DNA of 64,000 bases from Methylococcus sp. EFPC2. Lineage in GTDB: Bacteria > Pseudomonadota > Gammaproteobacteria > Methylococcales > Methylococcaceae. The stretch lies in NCBI RefSeq assembly GCF_016925495.1, contig NZ_CP070491.1:124001-188000 (forward strand), written 5' to 3'. Of the stretch, positions 18,892-27,376 are shown piece after piece (the first letter of the stretch is position 1; each line of letters begins with the position of its first letter). The notes beneath the pieces were generated by a model, which made no database searches, was not told where the DNA came from, and saw only the letters and a list, made by a program, of their open reading frames with translations. A program made the position numbers and the translations under genes.

Positions 18892-18915
18892 TACGGTATT
18901 TTATGGCCGGGTTAA
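18892..18915 (-). repeat. Right terminal inverted repeat of the IS630 element
   Basis: On the plus strand it starts TACGGTATTTTATGG and ends CCGGGTTAA, directly before the duplicated TA at 18916-18917. It matches the left end at 22 of 24 positions. Confidence 0.9.
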
Positions 18916-18969
18916 TATTATCCCACCGACAAGCGTTGGGTTGGCGTTACCGTTAGTTCGTCGCTTTAG
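18916..18969 (+). pseudogene. Severed 3' end of TonB-dependent receptor 3
   Basis: Read in frame from the duplicated target site, this fragment encodes Y-YPTDKRWVGVTVSSSL and a TAG stop at 18967-18969. The RWVG-x-x-VS-x-x-L pattern matches the C-termini of receptor 4 (RWVGFMVSTKL) and receptor 1 (RWIGVTVSTQL). The first Tyr codon repeats the one left at 17802-17804, as expected from the TA duplication. It has no start or ribosome-binding site and is not expressed on its own. Confidence 0.92.
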
Positions 18970-19326
18970 TCGCTCATTACAGGGGGCGACGGTATTCCAT
19001 AAAGTTTCGGGGAAGGCAGATGGTTTTGTCTGCGCAATTTGCGCGGACGCTGCCTCGTCACGTGCATTCAAGGGTGGGCAGGGGCATGTTGGGGCTGTGC
19101 TGAGACACCGAGTTGCCTCGCGCGAGGGTCCCGGTACGCCCTATGGATATGCCGAGCGGTGCTGCAAGGCCATTTTTCCGGAGTGGTGGCATGGCGGTTG
19201 CCTGTGGGGGACATCACCCAACTCGTTCAAATAAAGATCATTGAACGTGGCATGGGGGTGCAGGCCTGTCTGAGCGTCAGAAATGACCGCGTAGACAGCA
19301 TTCCGAGCGGATTTCAGGACTATTGA
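18970..19326. other. Intergenic region between the receptor 3 remnant and receptor 4
   Basis: The gap is 357 bases without a supported gene. A hairpin at 19028-19048 (GTCTGCGCAA/TTGCGCGGAC) could be the 3' end of the original receptor 3 transcript, though no T tract follows. The receptor 4 ribosome-binding site (AGGA) is at 19316-19319. Confidence 0.4.
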
Positions 19327-22191
19327 ATGCACGAACTCTCCCCAGCACGGTCTCCACAATATATGCAGGCCAAGACAAACCGTTTTCCCCTCAATCTTAT
19401 TACGCAGGGGGTGATATTGAGTTTGTACCTAGCGTGCGACGGCCAAGCGTTGGCGGCGGACGATTCCCAGGTCGCCGAATTGAAGGCCGAAAACGAACGG
19501 CAACGCAAGGAAATGGAGCACCAGCGTCAGGAAATCGAGGCCCTCAAGCAATTGTTGCTGAAATCGCAAACCCATGCGGAGGCGAACACCACGGCGACTC
19601 CGCCGGCGCAAGCGGCACAAAGTACGGAGGTCGCGACCCCTGTGGCGCAAACCGAACCAGCGCAGCAAGCTGAAGAGGAGTCCGCCAAGACCCTGGATGA
19701 CGTTGTGGTACGTCGAAAAACTCCACTGGAAAAACTGAAAGATGTTCCGAAGTCGGTCTCTGTCGTGGCCGGGACGGAACTGCAAAAGCAGGACACCGTC
19801 AATTTCCGCGACATCATTACCCGCGTCGGCAATGTCGGAATGGGATACAGCAATCCGCAGGCGGCAAGCTTGACCATTCGTGGGGTAGGATGGGCGAGTG
19901 GCGTAGGCCAGCTCGATCCTAGCGTAGGAATGAATGTCGACGGAGTAGCTTACGGCACCGGTGCGATCGCGGCATCCACGAACTTTGTGGATCTCGAAAG
20001 TTTCGACGTTACCAGAGGCCCGCAAGGAACCTTGGGAGGGAAAAATTCCAGCATCGGGCAAATTACCATCACATCGAGGGCGCCGACTTTTACCCCCGAG
20101 GCCAATGCGTCCATCACCTACGGGCAACGCAACACGATCCGGACGCAGGCCGCGGTCGGTGGCCCGGTGATCGATGGATTGCTTGCCTGGCGCGGAACTT
20201 TTTACCGCGAGCAGGCCGATGGACAAGAAAGGAACCTCGACGACCAGAAAGGTACTTTCCAGAATCGCGATCGCACTTTCGGACGCCTCCAACTCTTATT
20301 GACGCCGAGTGATACGTTTACGGCCAAGCTCAACGTGGAGTTCACGCCCACGATTAATGAAAATGTTAACTTTCTCAACTTTTGGAGGGCGACACCGGAT
20401 TATTACGATACCCGAGACGCGTCGGGGAATCCCATTGCCGTCAACCAGGCCCTTGAGCCTACGGGCAGGCTAAGCCGACGCTGGTTTGCACAGGAGAGTA
20501 ATTATTCGGTCAGCGGCAATTACCTTGCAGATCAGGTCAATCGGCTAAACCAACTCCCCCATCGCTATAGTACCAAGGGTGGGGCATTGAATCTGTCGTG
20601 GGACGTAGCTAACCATACTCTCAGTTCGATCACCGCCTATAGGGATTACTATTTTGATGCCGGTAGCGGACCGAATACCGTGTTTGACATCGATCGTACC
20701 CGCTCCGCCGGTCACGTCGAATACGAACAATACAGCCAAGAATTCAAGCTGAGGTCACAATCGGGTGGTTTCGTCGATTACCAGACCGGAGTTTATCTGT
20801 ACAGAAACTACATGCCCGAGCGGTGGAGCCAAAACAGATACGGCTCCGATGCCGGGGCTTACTATGCCACTGTTGATCAATATAATCGGCTGGATGCCGA
20901 CGGCAATGGGCGGTACCTGATGCTGAACTCGATAGACCGGCTATTTACCAAGACCAAAGATGTTCTTCGTAATGAAAGCGTGGCGGGTTATGGCAATATC
21001 AATTTCCACCTGTCCGAACCGTTGACGATCAACGCTGGCTTGCGTCTGACGAGCGAAGATCGCCGGACTAGTTCGCTGCGCCGAATCGAAGATCAGGGTT
21101 TTGGTGCGGAGTTGAATCCGGCATCGCGGAATAATGTGCAATTGGGCGGATTCAACAGTAATGCGAAAGGGGGACTTACGAGCAACTCGGCGGAGCAATT
21201 AGCCCTGGCCAATTTAGTCGCGCAGAAATACTTTAAGCAGTCTTCCTACGCGAAACTAACCGACGCACAAAAGCAACAGGTGGCGGACGCCAAAGCGATA
21301 CGTCTCGCTCGGTTGGGCGGACTTTATCAAAACACGGACGCCGAACCGTTTGAGAAGGTGCTGCCGACCGCGACGTTCAGCCCCATCTACAAGTTTAACG
21401 AGAACCACACGGCTTATTTCACTTATCAACACGGCGAAAAAGCAGGCATTTCGCAAGTCGTCGGCGCGACCGTCAATGGAGGCAAGTCAGCGCCCGCCAA
21501 GGAAGAGATAAGCAATAGCTTTGAGCTGGGGTTCAGGTCGTCTCTGTTCAATCGCTCCCTGTTCGTCGCTGCCGATGTCTTCTTCACCAAAATCGACGAT
21601 TATCTCCAGCCGATGTATTTCGAAGACCAGGCGCAAACCCTCGTGAACAACGATGGCAAGATTGCTTATACCAGTGGCTTGGGCAATGTGCCTGAGGTTC
21701 ATACCAAAGGGGTGGAGCTGGATCTTACCTATTCCGGGATTGAATATACTACCTTGCGCTTTGCCGGGGCCTACAACGATGCCCGCTACGAAGATTTCAA
21801 ATTCTTGGCCAAGCCTCTGGAACTTGGCGGCAGCTCGATACCCTATTACGACGCGAGCGGTAAAACCTTGCCCGGCGCGCCCAAGTTTACGTTCAATCTC
21901 AACGCCAACTATGCGCGGCCGATATCCGATAGCCTCGACTTTCATGCCAACGTCAATTATCGGTTCACCTCCAGCTATAATAACGACCCATCGCTGTCCC
22001 GTTATGCCATGGTGGACCCTTACGGTATAACCGATGTCGCGATCGGATTTGGCCGACGGGACAGGCTCGTCGATGCAAGCTTGATTGTGAATAACCTCTT
22101 CGATACCGACTACGGCTTCAATGCGAACTGGAACACCTATGTTCCCAGTCTGCCGCGGTGGGTAGGTTTCATGGTGAGCACCAAGCTTTGA
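19327..22191 (+). CDS. TonB-dependent outer-membrane receptor 4 with N-terminal coiled coil
   Basis: The receptor is 954 residues and intact. Its signal peptide ends near GQALA, followed by a coiled coil (VAELKAENERQRKEMEHQRQ onwards), a Gln/Ala/Thr linker, a TonB-box-like LDDVVVRRK, and a plug with LTIRGVGWASG and FDVTRGPQGTLGGKN. The barrel ends RWVGFMVSTKL. It shares long identical stretches with receptors 1 and 3, for example the YFTYQHGEKAGISQVVGATV region and AGLGNVP/SGLGNVPEV. All three evidently arose by tandem duplication. An ATG at 19363 is an alternative start; 19327 has the better spaced AGGA. The ligand is unknown, and the genomic setting beside mxa genes makes a metal complex plausible. 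Confidence 0.88.
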   Translation: MHELSPARSPQYMQAKTNRFPLNLITQGVILSLYLACDGQALAADDSQVAELKAENERQRKEMEHQRQEIEALKQLLLKSQTHAEANTTATPPAQAAQSTEVATPVAQTEPAQQAEEESAKTLDDVVVRRKTPLEKLKDVPKSVSVVAGTELQKQDTVNFRDIITRVGNVGMGYSNPQAASLTIRGVGWASGVGQLDPSVGMNVDGVAYGTGAIAASTNFVDLESFDVTRGPQGTLGGKNSSIGQITITSRAPTFTPEANASITYGQRNTIRTQAAVGGPVIDGLLAWRGTFYREQADGQERNLDDQKGTFQNRDRTFGRLQLLLTPSDTFTAKLNVEFTPTINENVNFLNFWRATPDYYDTRDASGNPIAVNQALEPTGRLSRRWFAQESNYSVSGNYLADQVNRLNQLPHRYSTKGGALNLSWDVANHTLSSITAYRDYYFDAGSGPNTVFDIDRTRSAGHVEYEQYSQEFKLRSQSGGFVDYQTGVYLYRNYMPERWSQNRYGSDAGAYYATVDQYNRLDADGNGRYLMLNSIDRLFTKTKDVLRNESVAGYGNINFHLSEPLTINAGLRLTSEDRRTSSLRRIEDQGFGAELNPASRNNVQLGGFNSNAKGGLTSNSAEQLALANLVAQKYFKQSSYAKLTDAQKQQVADAKAIRLARLGGLYQNTDAEPFEKVLPTATFSPIYKFNENHTAYFTYQHGEKAGISQVVGATVNGGKSAPAKEEISNSFELGFRSSLFNRSLFVAADVFFTKIDDYLQPMYFEDQAQTLVNNDGKIAYTSGLGNVPEVHTKGVELDLTYSGIEYTTLRFAGAYNDARYEDFKFLAKPLELGGSSIPYYDASGKTLPGAPKFTFNLNANYARPISDSLDFHANVNYRFTSSYNNDPSLSRYAMVDPYGITDVAIGFGRRDRLVDASLIVNNLFDTDYGFNANWNTYVPSLPRWVGFMVSTKL

Positions 22192-22318
22192 GTTCGGGGG
22201 GTAGGTCCCGGCGCGACGCGAGAAGCGCTGATTGCAGTCATATCCCGCCGTTGCCCCGGTGTCGGCCGGCGAAATGTCAGGGACGGCCGCAGGGAGGCAA
22301 CGCCGGCTTCGCTTAGCT

Positions 22319-22348
22319 TTGACAGAAATTGTTCCGAGTCGGTATCAT
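22319..22348 (+). promoter_or_regulatory. Strong sigma-70-like promoter for the yceD-rpmF-plsX-fab operon
   Basis: A perfect -35 TTGACA (22319-22324) is followed after 18 bases by TATCAT (22343-22348). Transcription would begin near 22355, only a few bases before the YceD start at 22358, so the first message would be leaderless or nearly so. Confidence 0.6.
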
Positions 22349-22357
22349 TTGTCGATT

Positions 22358-22870
22358 ATGTTCGACCATTTGCCCGAGTTCGTCGATCCCACGGTCATGG
22401 CGGAAAAGCAGCGCCGGTTCTCGGGCGCCTTGCCTTTCGCCCGCATGGCGCGCCTGGTGGACGCCGTCGCGAACCGGGACGGTTCTGCGGCATTCGAGCT
22501 TGGTTTCGCCAAAGAAGGCCGGCATGTGACCGTAACGGGCCGGGTCAGGGCGGAACTGGCACTGATTTGCCAGTGCTGTTTGGCGCCGATGAGCGTGAAC
22601 GTCGATGTGGCCGTGAGCCTCGCCGTCGCACGCACCGTCGACGAGGCGAATCTGCTCCCCGAGCGCTACGAGGCGCTGATGCTCGAAGACGACAAGGTCT
22701 CTCTGGTCGAGTTGGTCGAGGACGAGTTGCTGCTGGCGGTTCCCTCGGTGCCCCAGCATGAGTCCTGCGTGTCGGCCATTCAGAAAGCGCAGGAGCCGGA
22801 GCCGGCCCCGCCGGTCGAGGCACGCAAGAATCCGTTCGCGGTATTGGCAGAGTTAAAGAAAACGCATTAA
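22358..22870 (+). CDS. yceD: YceD/DUF177 family protein, 23S rRNA accumulation factor
   Basis: The product is 170 residues of the DUF177 family, which in bacteria and plants is needed for normal 23S rRNA accumulation and is almost always encoded beside rpmF. A central CQCC pair ([12 protein letters not shown]) and the acidic [20 protein letters not shown] segment are family hallmarks. The ATG at 22358 begins [11 protein letters not shown], matching the usual N-terminus. A longer frame starts upstream but crosses the promoter. It is the first gene of the rpmF-plsX-fab operon, with rpmF 17 bases downstream. Confidence 0.9.
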   Translation: MFDHLPEFVDPTVMAEKQRRFSGALPFARMARLVDAVANRDGSAAFELGFAKEGRHVTVTGRVRAELALICQCCLAPMSVNVDVAVSLAVARTVDEANLLPERYEALMLEDDKVSLVELVEDELLLAVPSVPQHESCVSAIQKAQEPEPAPPVEARKNPFAVLAELKKTH

Positions 22871-22887
22871 TTACACCGGAGTTAGCT

Positions 22888-23082
22888 ATGGCTGTTCAAC
22901 AGAATCGTAAAACCCGTTCCAAGCGCGGCATGCGCCGTTCTCACGATGCGCTGAGCGCGAGCGCGCTGTCCATCGAGCCGACCACCGGCGAAACCCATCT
23001 GCGTCACCATGTGAGCCCCGAAGGCTATTATCGTGGCCGCAAAGTCGTAGACGTCAAAGGCGAAACCATCTCTGAAGAATAA
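22888..23082 (+). CDS. rpmF: 50S ribosomal protein L32
   Basis: The sequence is short (64 residues) and strongly basic, starting [21 protein letters not shown] after the initiator Met, which is diagnostic for bacterial L32. The C-terminal part ([20 protein letters not shown]) is the non-zinc version, with no CxxC pairs. A ribosome-binding site (GGAG) precedes it. It lies between yceD and plsX as in Escherichia coli. Confidence 0.98.
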   Translation: MAVQQNRKTRSKRGMRRSHDALSASALSIEPTTGETHLRHHVSPEGYYRGRKVVDVKGETISEE

Positions 23083-23206
23083 GCGCGGGCTTTCTGCCCC
23101 GCTTCCGCTTCGCGTCCATCCCGCCCGTCCATCCTGTGTGTGCGACGGGCGTTTCCGATCTCGAATTCATAATGCTCAACCCTGTTGATTGCTTACGGAG
23201 CGTCGC

Positions 23207-24235
23207 ATGAGCGACAGTTTGGTCATCGCGCTCGACGCCATGGGCGGTGATCACGGGCCCAGTGTCGTGGTGCCCGCCGCGCTTGATTGCCTGGAGGCGA
23301 ATCACCGCCTCAATCTGATACTGGTCGGCGACGAGACGACGCTGAAATCCGTTCTGGCCGGTGCCGGGAGTCGGTTTGGTGATCGTCTGCGCATCCACCA
23401 TGCCTCCGAGCAGGTGGAGATGCACGAATCCCCGTCCAAGGCCTTGCGCAACAAGAAAGATTCGTCCATGCGCGTGGCTATCAATCTGGTCAAGGAGGGC
23501 GTGGCCGGGGCCTGCGTCAGCGCCGGTAATACCGGGGCGCTGATGGCCATCGCCAAGTTCGTCCTGAAAACTATCCCCGGTGTGGACAGGCCGGCGATTA
23601 TCGCTACCGTGCCCTCGCATGCGGGACACACCCACATGCTCGATTTGGGGGCGAACGTCGATTGTACCGCCGAGCATCTGCGCCAGTTCGCGGTGATGGG
23701 TTACGAGTTGGTGCGAGCCGTGGAAGACAACCCCAATCCCACGGTTGGCCTGCTCAATATCGGCGAGGAAGAAATCAAGGGCAACGAACAGGTCAAGCAG
23801 GCGGCCAAGCTGATCGCGGAGTCCCACATCAACTTCATTGGTTATGTGGAAGGCAACGATATCTATACCGGCGATGTGGACATCGTGGTGACCGACGGTT
23901 TCATCGGCAACGTGGCCCTGAAGAGCAGCGAAGGCTTGGCCAAGATGATAGGTCAGGAAATGAAGGACGCTTTCCAGAAAAATTGGCTGACCCGCATCGC
24001 CGGGCTCGTGGCACTGCCGGTGCTGCGTTCCATACGGCGCAAGTTCGACCCCCGCCAATATAACGGCGCCAGCCTCGTGGGCTTGCGCGGCATCGTGGTC
24101 AAGAGCCATGGCAATGCCGATCGACTCGCCGTCGCGCGCGCCATCCATATCGCCGAGCTGGAAATAGAAAAAGACGTCCCCCGGCGCATAGGCGAGCGGG
24201 TCGAGGAGATCTTTGCCGAGAGGACAAACGCGTGA
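23207..24235 (+). CDS. plsX: Phosphate acyltransferase PlsX
   Basis: This 342-residue enzyme makes acyl-phosphate from acyl-ACP and phosphate, the first committed step to phosphatidic acid in the PlsX/PlsY route. Typical motifs are [17 protein letters not shown] at the start, [10 protein letters not shown] near the first third, and [17 protein letters not shown] later. The ATG at 23207 follows ACGGAG (23195-23200); an upstream TTG in frame is less likely. The stop overlaps the GTG of fabH, indicating coupling to fatty-acid initiation. Confidence 0.97.
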   Translation: MSDSLVIALDAMGGDHGPSVVVPAALDCLEANHRLNLILVGDETTLKSVLAGAGSRFGDRLRIHHASEQVEMHESPSKALRNKKDSSMRVAINLVKEGVAGACVSAGNTGALMAIAKFVLKTIPGVDRPAIIATVPSHAGHTHMLDLGANVDCTAEHLRQFAVMGYELVRAVEDNPNPTVGLLNIGEEEIKGNEQVKQAAKLIAESHINFIGYVEGNDIYTGDVDIVVTDGFIGNVALKSSEGLAKMIGQEMKDAFQKNWLTRIAGLVALPVLRSIRRKFDPRQYNGASLVGLRGIVVKSHGNADRLAVARAIHIAELEIEKDVPRRIGERVEEIFAERTNA

Positions 24236-25188
24236 CCCGATATGCCCGCATCACCGGCACCGGCGGCTACCTGCCCGCCGAGGTCAAAACCAACGATGAC
24301 ATCGCGCAAACGGTGGATACTTCGGACGAGTGGATATTCGAGCGTACCGGGATACGCTCGCGCCATATCGCCGCCCCAGACGAAACGGCTTCCGCCATGG
24401 CGGAGATCGCGTCGCGCCAAGCCATGGAAGCCGCTGGTGTCGGTCCCGAGGACATCGATCTGATCATACTGGGGACCAGCACCCCCGATCGCATCTTCCC
24501 CAGTACGGCCTGTTTGCTGCAACAGCGTTTGGGGGTCCGTCAAGGTGCCGCCTTCGACGTGCAGGCCGCCTGTTCGGGTTTCATATTCGCCTTGAGCATC
24601 GCCGATCAGTATGTGCGCACGGGTACCGCCAAGCGCGCCCTCGTGGTCGGAAGCGAGCTGAATTCGCGCGTGGTCGACTGGAACGATCGGGCCACCTGCA
24701 TCCTCTTCGGCGACGGGGCGGGCGCGGTGGTGCTGGAAGCGGCCGAGCAGCCCGGCATCCTGAGCACCCACATCCATTCCGACGGCCAGTTCCAGGACTT
24801 GTTATACCTACCCAACTCCGATGTCGGCATCGACGACGAGCGCTACATCCAGATGCAGGGTAACGAGGTGTTCAAGGTGGCCGTCAACACGCTAGGCCGC
24901 ATCGTCGACGATACCCTGGCGGCCAATGGCATGGACAAGTCCGAAGTCGACTGGCTGGTGCCGCATCAGGCCAATATCCGCATCATCGGCGCGACGGCCA
25001 AGAAACTGAAACTGCCCATGGATCGGGTCGTAGTGACGATCGAAAACCAGGGCAATACCTCGTCCGCCTCCATTCCCCTGGCGCTCAACGAAGCGATCCG
25101 CGATGGGCGCATCCAGCGCGGTCAGGTGGTGCTGATGGAGGCCTTCGGCGGCGGCTTCGCCTGGGGTTCGGCGTTGATACGCTATTGA
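24232..25188 (+). CDS. fabH: 3-oxoacyl-ACP synthase III (FabH)
   Basis: The 318-residue ketoacyl-ACP synthase III condenses acetyl-CoA with malonyl-ACP to start fatty-acid synthesis. The Cys-His-Asn catalytic triad is visible in [17 protein letters not shown] and [10 protein letters not shown]. The GTG start at 24232 overlaps the plsX stop by four bases. The length is normal for the family, and the C-terminal [13 protein letters not shown] is typical. It is co-transcribed with plsX and fabD. Confidence 0.98.
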   Translation: MTRYARITGTGGYLPAEVKTNDDIAQTVDTSDEWIFERTGIRSRHIAAPDETASAMAEIASRQAMEAAGVGPEDIDLIILGTSTPDRIFPSTACLLQQRLGVRQGAAFDVQAACSGFIFALSIADQYVRTGTAKRALVVGSELNSRVVDWNDRATCILFGDGAGAVVLEAAEQPGILSTHIHSDGQFQDLLYLPNSDVGIDDERYIQMQGNEVFKVAVNTLGRIVDDTLAANGMDKSEVDWLVPHQANIRIIGATAKKLKLPMDRVVVTIENQGNTSSASIPLALNEAIRDGRIQRGQVVLMEAFGGGFAWGSALIRY

Positions 25189-25202
25189 TCCGGGAGTAAT
25201 CC

Positions 25203-26153
25203 ATGAGTGTGACAGACAACGGCCTGGCTTTCGTTTTTCCCGGCCAGGGTTCGCAATCGGTCGGCATGCTGCAGGAGCTCGCCGCCGAACACGCGGAAGT
25301 GCAGGAAACCTACGCGGAAGCCTCCGATGTGCTCGGCTTCGATTTATGGCGGCTGGTTGTAGACGGTCCGGCCGAAGAACTTAACCTCACCGAAAACACC
25401 CAGCCCGCCATGTTGGCGGCGGGGGTCGCCGTCTGGCGGGTGTGGCGCAAGGTGAGTGAAGTGGTGCCCGCTTGGTCGGCGGGGCACAGCCTGGGCGAGT
25501 ACACCGCCTTGGTCTGCGCCGATGCCATCGCTTACCGGGATGCGGTGTCGCTGGTGAGGGAGCGTGCCCGGCTGATGCAGGCGGCGGTCGCGCCGGGAGT
25601 GGGCGCGATGGCGGCCATCCTGGGCCTGGACGACCATGTGGTGGTGGAGGTCTGCAGCAGCGTTTCGACGGCCGAGCAGGTCGTGACGCCGGCCAACTTC
25701 AATGCGCCCGGCCAGGTTGTCATCGCCGGTCATGCGGCCGCGGTCGAAAAAGCCATCGAAGCCGCCAAGTCTCACGGTGCCAAACGCGCGGTAATCTTGC
25801 CGGTGAGTGTGCCTTCACATTGCCCCCTCATGCAGGAGGCCGCGGAAAAATTCCATGCGATCTTGGCCGGCGTCAAGATCGAGAGTCCGGCGATTACCGT
25901 CATTCATAATGTCGATGTCGCCCCGCATCCCGCGCCAGAGGTGATCGCCTCTGCCCTGGAAAAACAACTCTACGGCTCGGTGCGCTGGGCGGATTCGGTG
26001 CGCTTCATGTACGAGCAGGGCGTGCACCGCTTCGTCGAATGCGGTCCGGGCAAGGTTTTAGCGGGGCTCACCAAGCGCATTGCACCCGAGGCCCGGGCCG
26101 AGGCTGTTTTTAGTCCCGATTCCCTGAACAAAGCCCTGGAGCTTGTGAAATGA
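25203..26153 (+). CDS. fabD: Malonyl-CoA:ACP transacylase (FabD)
   Basis: This enzyme of 316 residues loads malonyl groups onto ACP. The nucleophile elbow GHSLGEYTAL (Ser near residue 92), the N-terminal FVFPGQGSQSVGM loop and the His motif VPSHCPLM are all present. It starts 14 bases after fabH, with a GGAG ribosome-binding site, and overlaps fabG by four bases (ATGA). Confidence 0.98.
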   Translation: MSVTDNGLAFVFPGQGSQSVGMLQELAAEHAEVQETYAEASDVLGFDLWRLVVDGPAEELNLTENTQPAMLAAGVAVWRVWRKVSEVVPAWSAGHSLGEYTALVCADAIAYRDAVSLVRERARLMQAAVAPGVGAMAAILGLDDHVVVEVCSSVSTAEQVVTPANFNAPGQVVIAGHAAAVEKAIEAAKSHGAKRAVILPVSVPSHCPLMQEAAEKFHAILAGVKIESPAITVIHNVDVAPHPAPEVIASALEKQLYGSVRWADSVRFMYEQGVHRFVECGPGKVLAGLTKRIAPEARAEAVFSPDSLNKALELVK

Positions 26154-26887
26154 GTGGACAAATTGCTGTAGTGACCGGCGCCAGCCGTGGCATCGGCCAT
26201 GCGATCGCCTTGCGGCTGGCCCGCGACGGCTTTACCGTGATCGGCACGGCGACGAGTGAGTCCGGCGCGGACGCTATCGGTGCCGCGTTCGCCAGCGCCG
26301 GCCTGCAAGGCCATGGCAAGGTGCTCGACGTTGCGGAACCCGCGTCCATCGAGTCTTTCGTCAAGGCGGTCAGCGACGAATTCGGGCCGGTCACCGTGCT
26401 GGTCAACAATGCCGGCATCACGCGCGACAACTTGATGTTGCGCATGAAGGACGAGGAGTGGGACGCCATCATACTGACCAATCTGACCTCGGTTTACCGT
26501 TTGAGCAAGGCCTTCCTGAAAGGCATGGTCAAGGCCAGGACCGGTCGCATCGTCAACATCACCTCGGTGGTCGGTGCGACCGGTAATGCCGGTCAAGCGA
26601 ATTACGCGGCGGCTAAGGCGGGCGTGATAGGTTTCACCAAATCGCTGGCGAAGGAATTGGGTTCGCGCAACATCACGGTCAACGCGGTGGCGCCAGGATT
26701 CATCGACACGGATATGACCCGCGACCTGCCCGAGGAACATAAAAAGGCCTTGTTGGGGTCTATTCCCCTGGGGCGTTTGGGTGAGTCCGAGGAAATCGCC
26801 GCCGCGGTGGCATTTTTGTCTTCTGCGGAGGCCTCCTATATCACGGGCGAGACGCTGCATGTCAACGGCGGAATGTATATGGCTTGA
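26150..26887 (+). CDS. fabG: 3-oxoacyl-ACP reductase (FabG)
   Basis: A short-chain dehydrogenase of 245 residues, this NADPH-dependent enzyme reduces 3-oxoacyl-ACP in the elongation cycle. The cofactor motif TGASRGIGHAIAL, the NNAGIT motif and the catalytic Ser (ITSVVGA) and Tyr-x3-Lys (NYAAAKAG) are intact. The C-terminus GETLHVNGGMYMA is standard. It is the last gene before the acpP promoter region. Confidence 0.98.
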   Translation: MSGQIAVVTGASRGIGHAIALRLARDGFTVIGTATSESGADAIGAAFASAGLQGHGKVLDVAEPASIESFVKAVSDEFGPVTVLVNNAGITRDNLMLRMKDEEWDAIILTNLTSVYRLSKAFLKGMVKARTGRIVNITSVVGATGNAGQANYAAAKAGVIGFTKSLAKELGSRNITVNAVAPGFIDTDMTRDLPEEHKKALLGSIPLGRLGESEEIAAAVAFLSSAEASYITGETLHVNGGMYMA

Positions 26888-26998
26888 CCGGCGCTCCGTT
26901 TCCGCGCTGGCGCTATCGTGGTATCGTACGCGCCGCCGCGTGGAGGCCTACGCGAGGATTTCAAACTGATAAGAAAATCCCGCGAGCGCAGATAAAGC

Positions 26999-27026
26999 TT
27001 GTAATGAGCACATTTCAAATTAAAAT
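26999..27026 (+). promoter_or_regulatory. Candidate acpP promoter
   Basis: TTGTAA (26999-27004) and TAAAAT (27021-27026) are separated by 16 bases in the AT-rich 183-base gap between fabG and acpP. Acyl carrier protein is very abundant, and a separate promoter before acpP is common in other bacteria. Confidence 0.45.
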
Positions 27027-27070
27027 TCACCGGCTTTAAATTTACGAGTAACCTTCGAGGAAACAATACA

Positions 27071-27301
27071 ATGAGTGACGTTGCAGAGCGTGTTAAAAAG
27101 ATCGTTACCGAGCAGTTGGGCGTGAAAGAAGAAGTTTCCAACGAAGCTTCCTTCGTAGACGATCTCGGAGCCGATTCCTTGGACACGGTTGAACTTGTAA
27201 TGGCTCTGGAAGAAGAATTCGAATGTGAGATCCCGGACGAAGATGCCGAGAAGATCACCACGGTGCAGCAGGCTATCGATTACATCGAAAGCCACAGCTA
27301 A
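27071..27301 (+). CDS. acpP: Acyl carrier protein
   Basis: This acidic 76-residue acyl carrier protein has the phosphopantetheine attachment Ser in [20 protein letters not shown] (Ser near residue 37). It carries growing acyl chains for the Fab enzymes encoded on both sides. The GAGGAA ribosome-binding site lies upstream of the ATG. Codon use and its own promoter fit high expression. A strong hairpin follows 15 bases after the stop. Confidence 0.99.
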   Translation: MSDVAERVKKIVTEQLGVKEEVSNEASFVDDLGADSLDTVELVMALEEEFECEIPDEDAEKITTVQQAIDYIESHS

Positions 27302-27315
27302 TAAAACGCCCCGAA

Positions 27316-27355
27316 CGCCCCACCGGATCCCAGATCCGGTGGGGCGCGTTTTTTT
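27316..27355 (+). terminator. Intrinsic terminator between acpP and fabF
   Basis: The stem CGCCCCACCGGATC (27316-27329) pairs with GATCCGGTGGGGCG (27333-27346), with a three-base loop, followed by a run of seven T at 27349-27355. It probably ends most acpP transcripts and lets a fraction read on into fabF. Confidence 0.85.
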
Positions 27356-27376
27356 GTTTGTAGCAGGGTGCCTATC

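Larger units (their letters stand above)
17804..18915 (+). mobile_element. IS630-family insertion sequence, complete, 1112 bp
   Basis: The element has 24-base terminal inverted repeats at 17804-17827 and 18892-18915, identical at 22 of 24 positions. They enclose one intact transposase gene. It is flanked by a TA dinucleotide on both sides (17802-17803 and 18916-18917), the target duplication typical of IS630/Tc1-mariner elements. Removing the element and one TA restores an uninterrupted receptor reading frame. Both repeats and the transposase look intact, so the element may still be mobile and the insertion may be fairly recent. Confidence 0.95.

Noticed and set aside
18970-19326. Extra plus-strand frames after the IS element as a separate small gene
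   Set aside because: They overlap the severed receptor 3 codons and lack features; the receptor remnant explains the first part.
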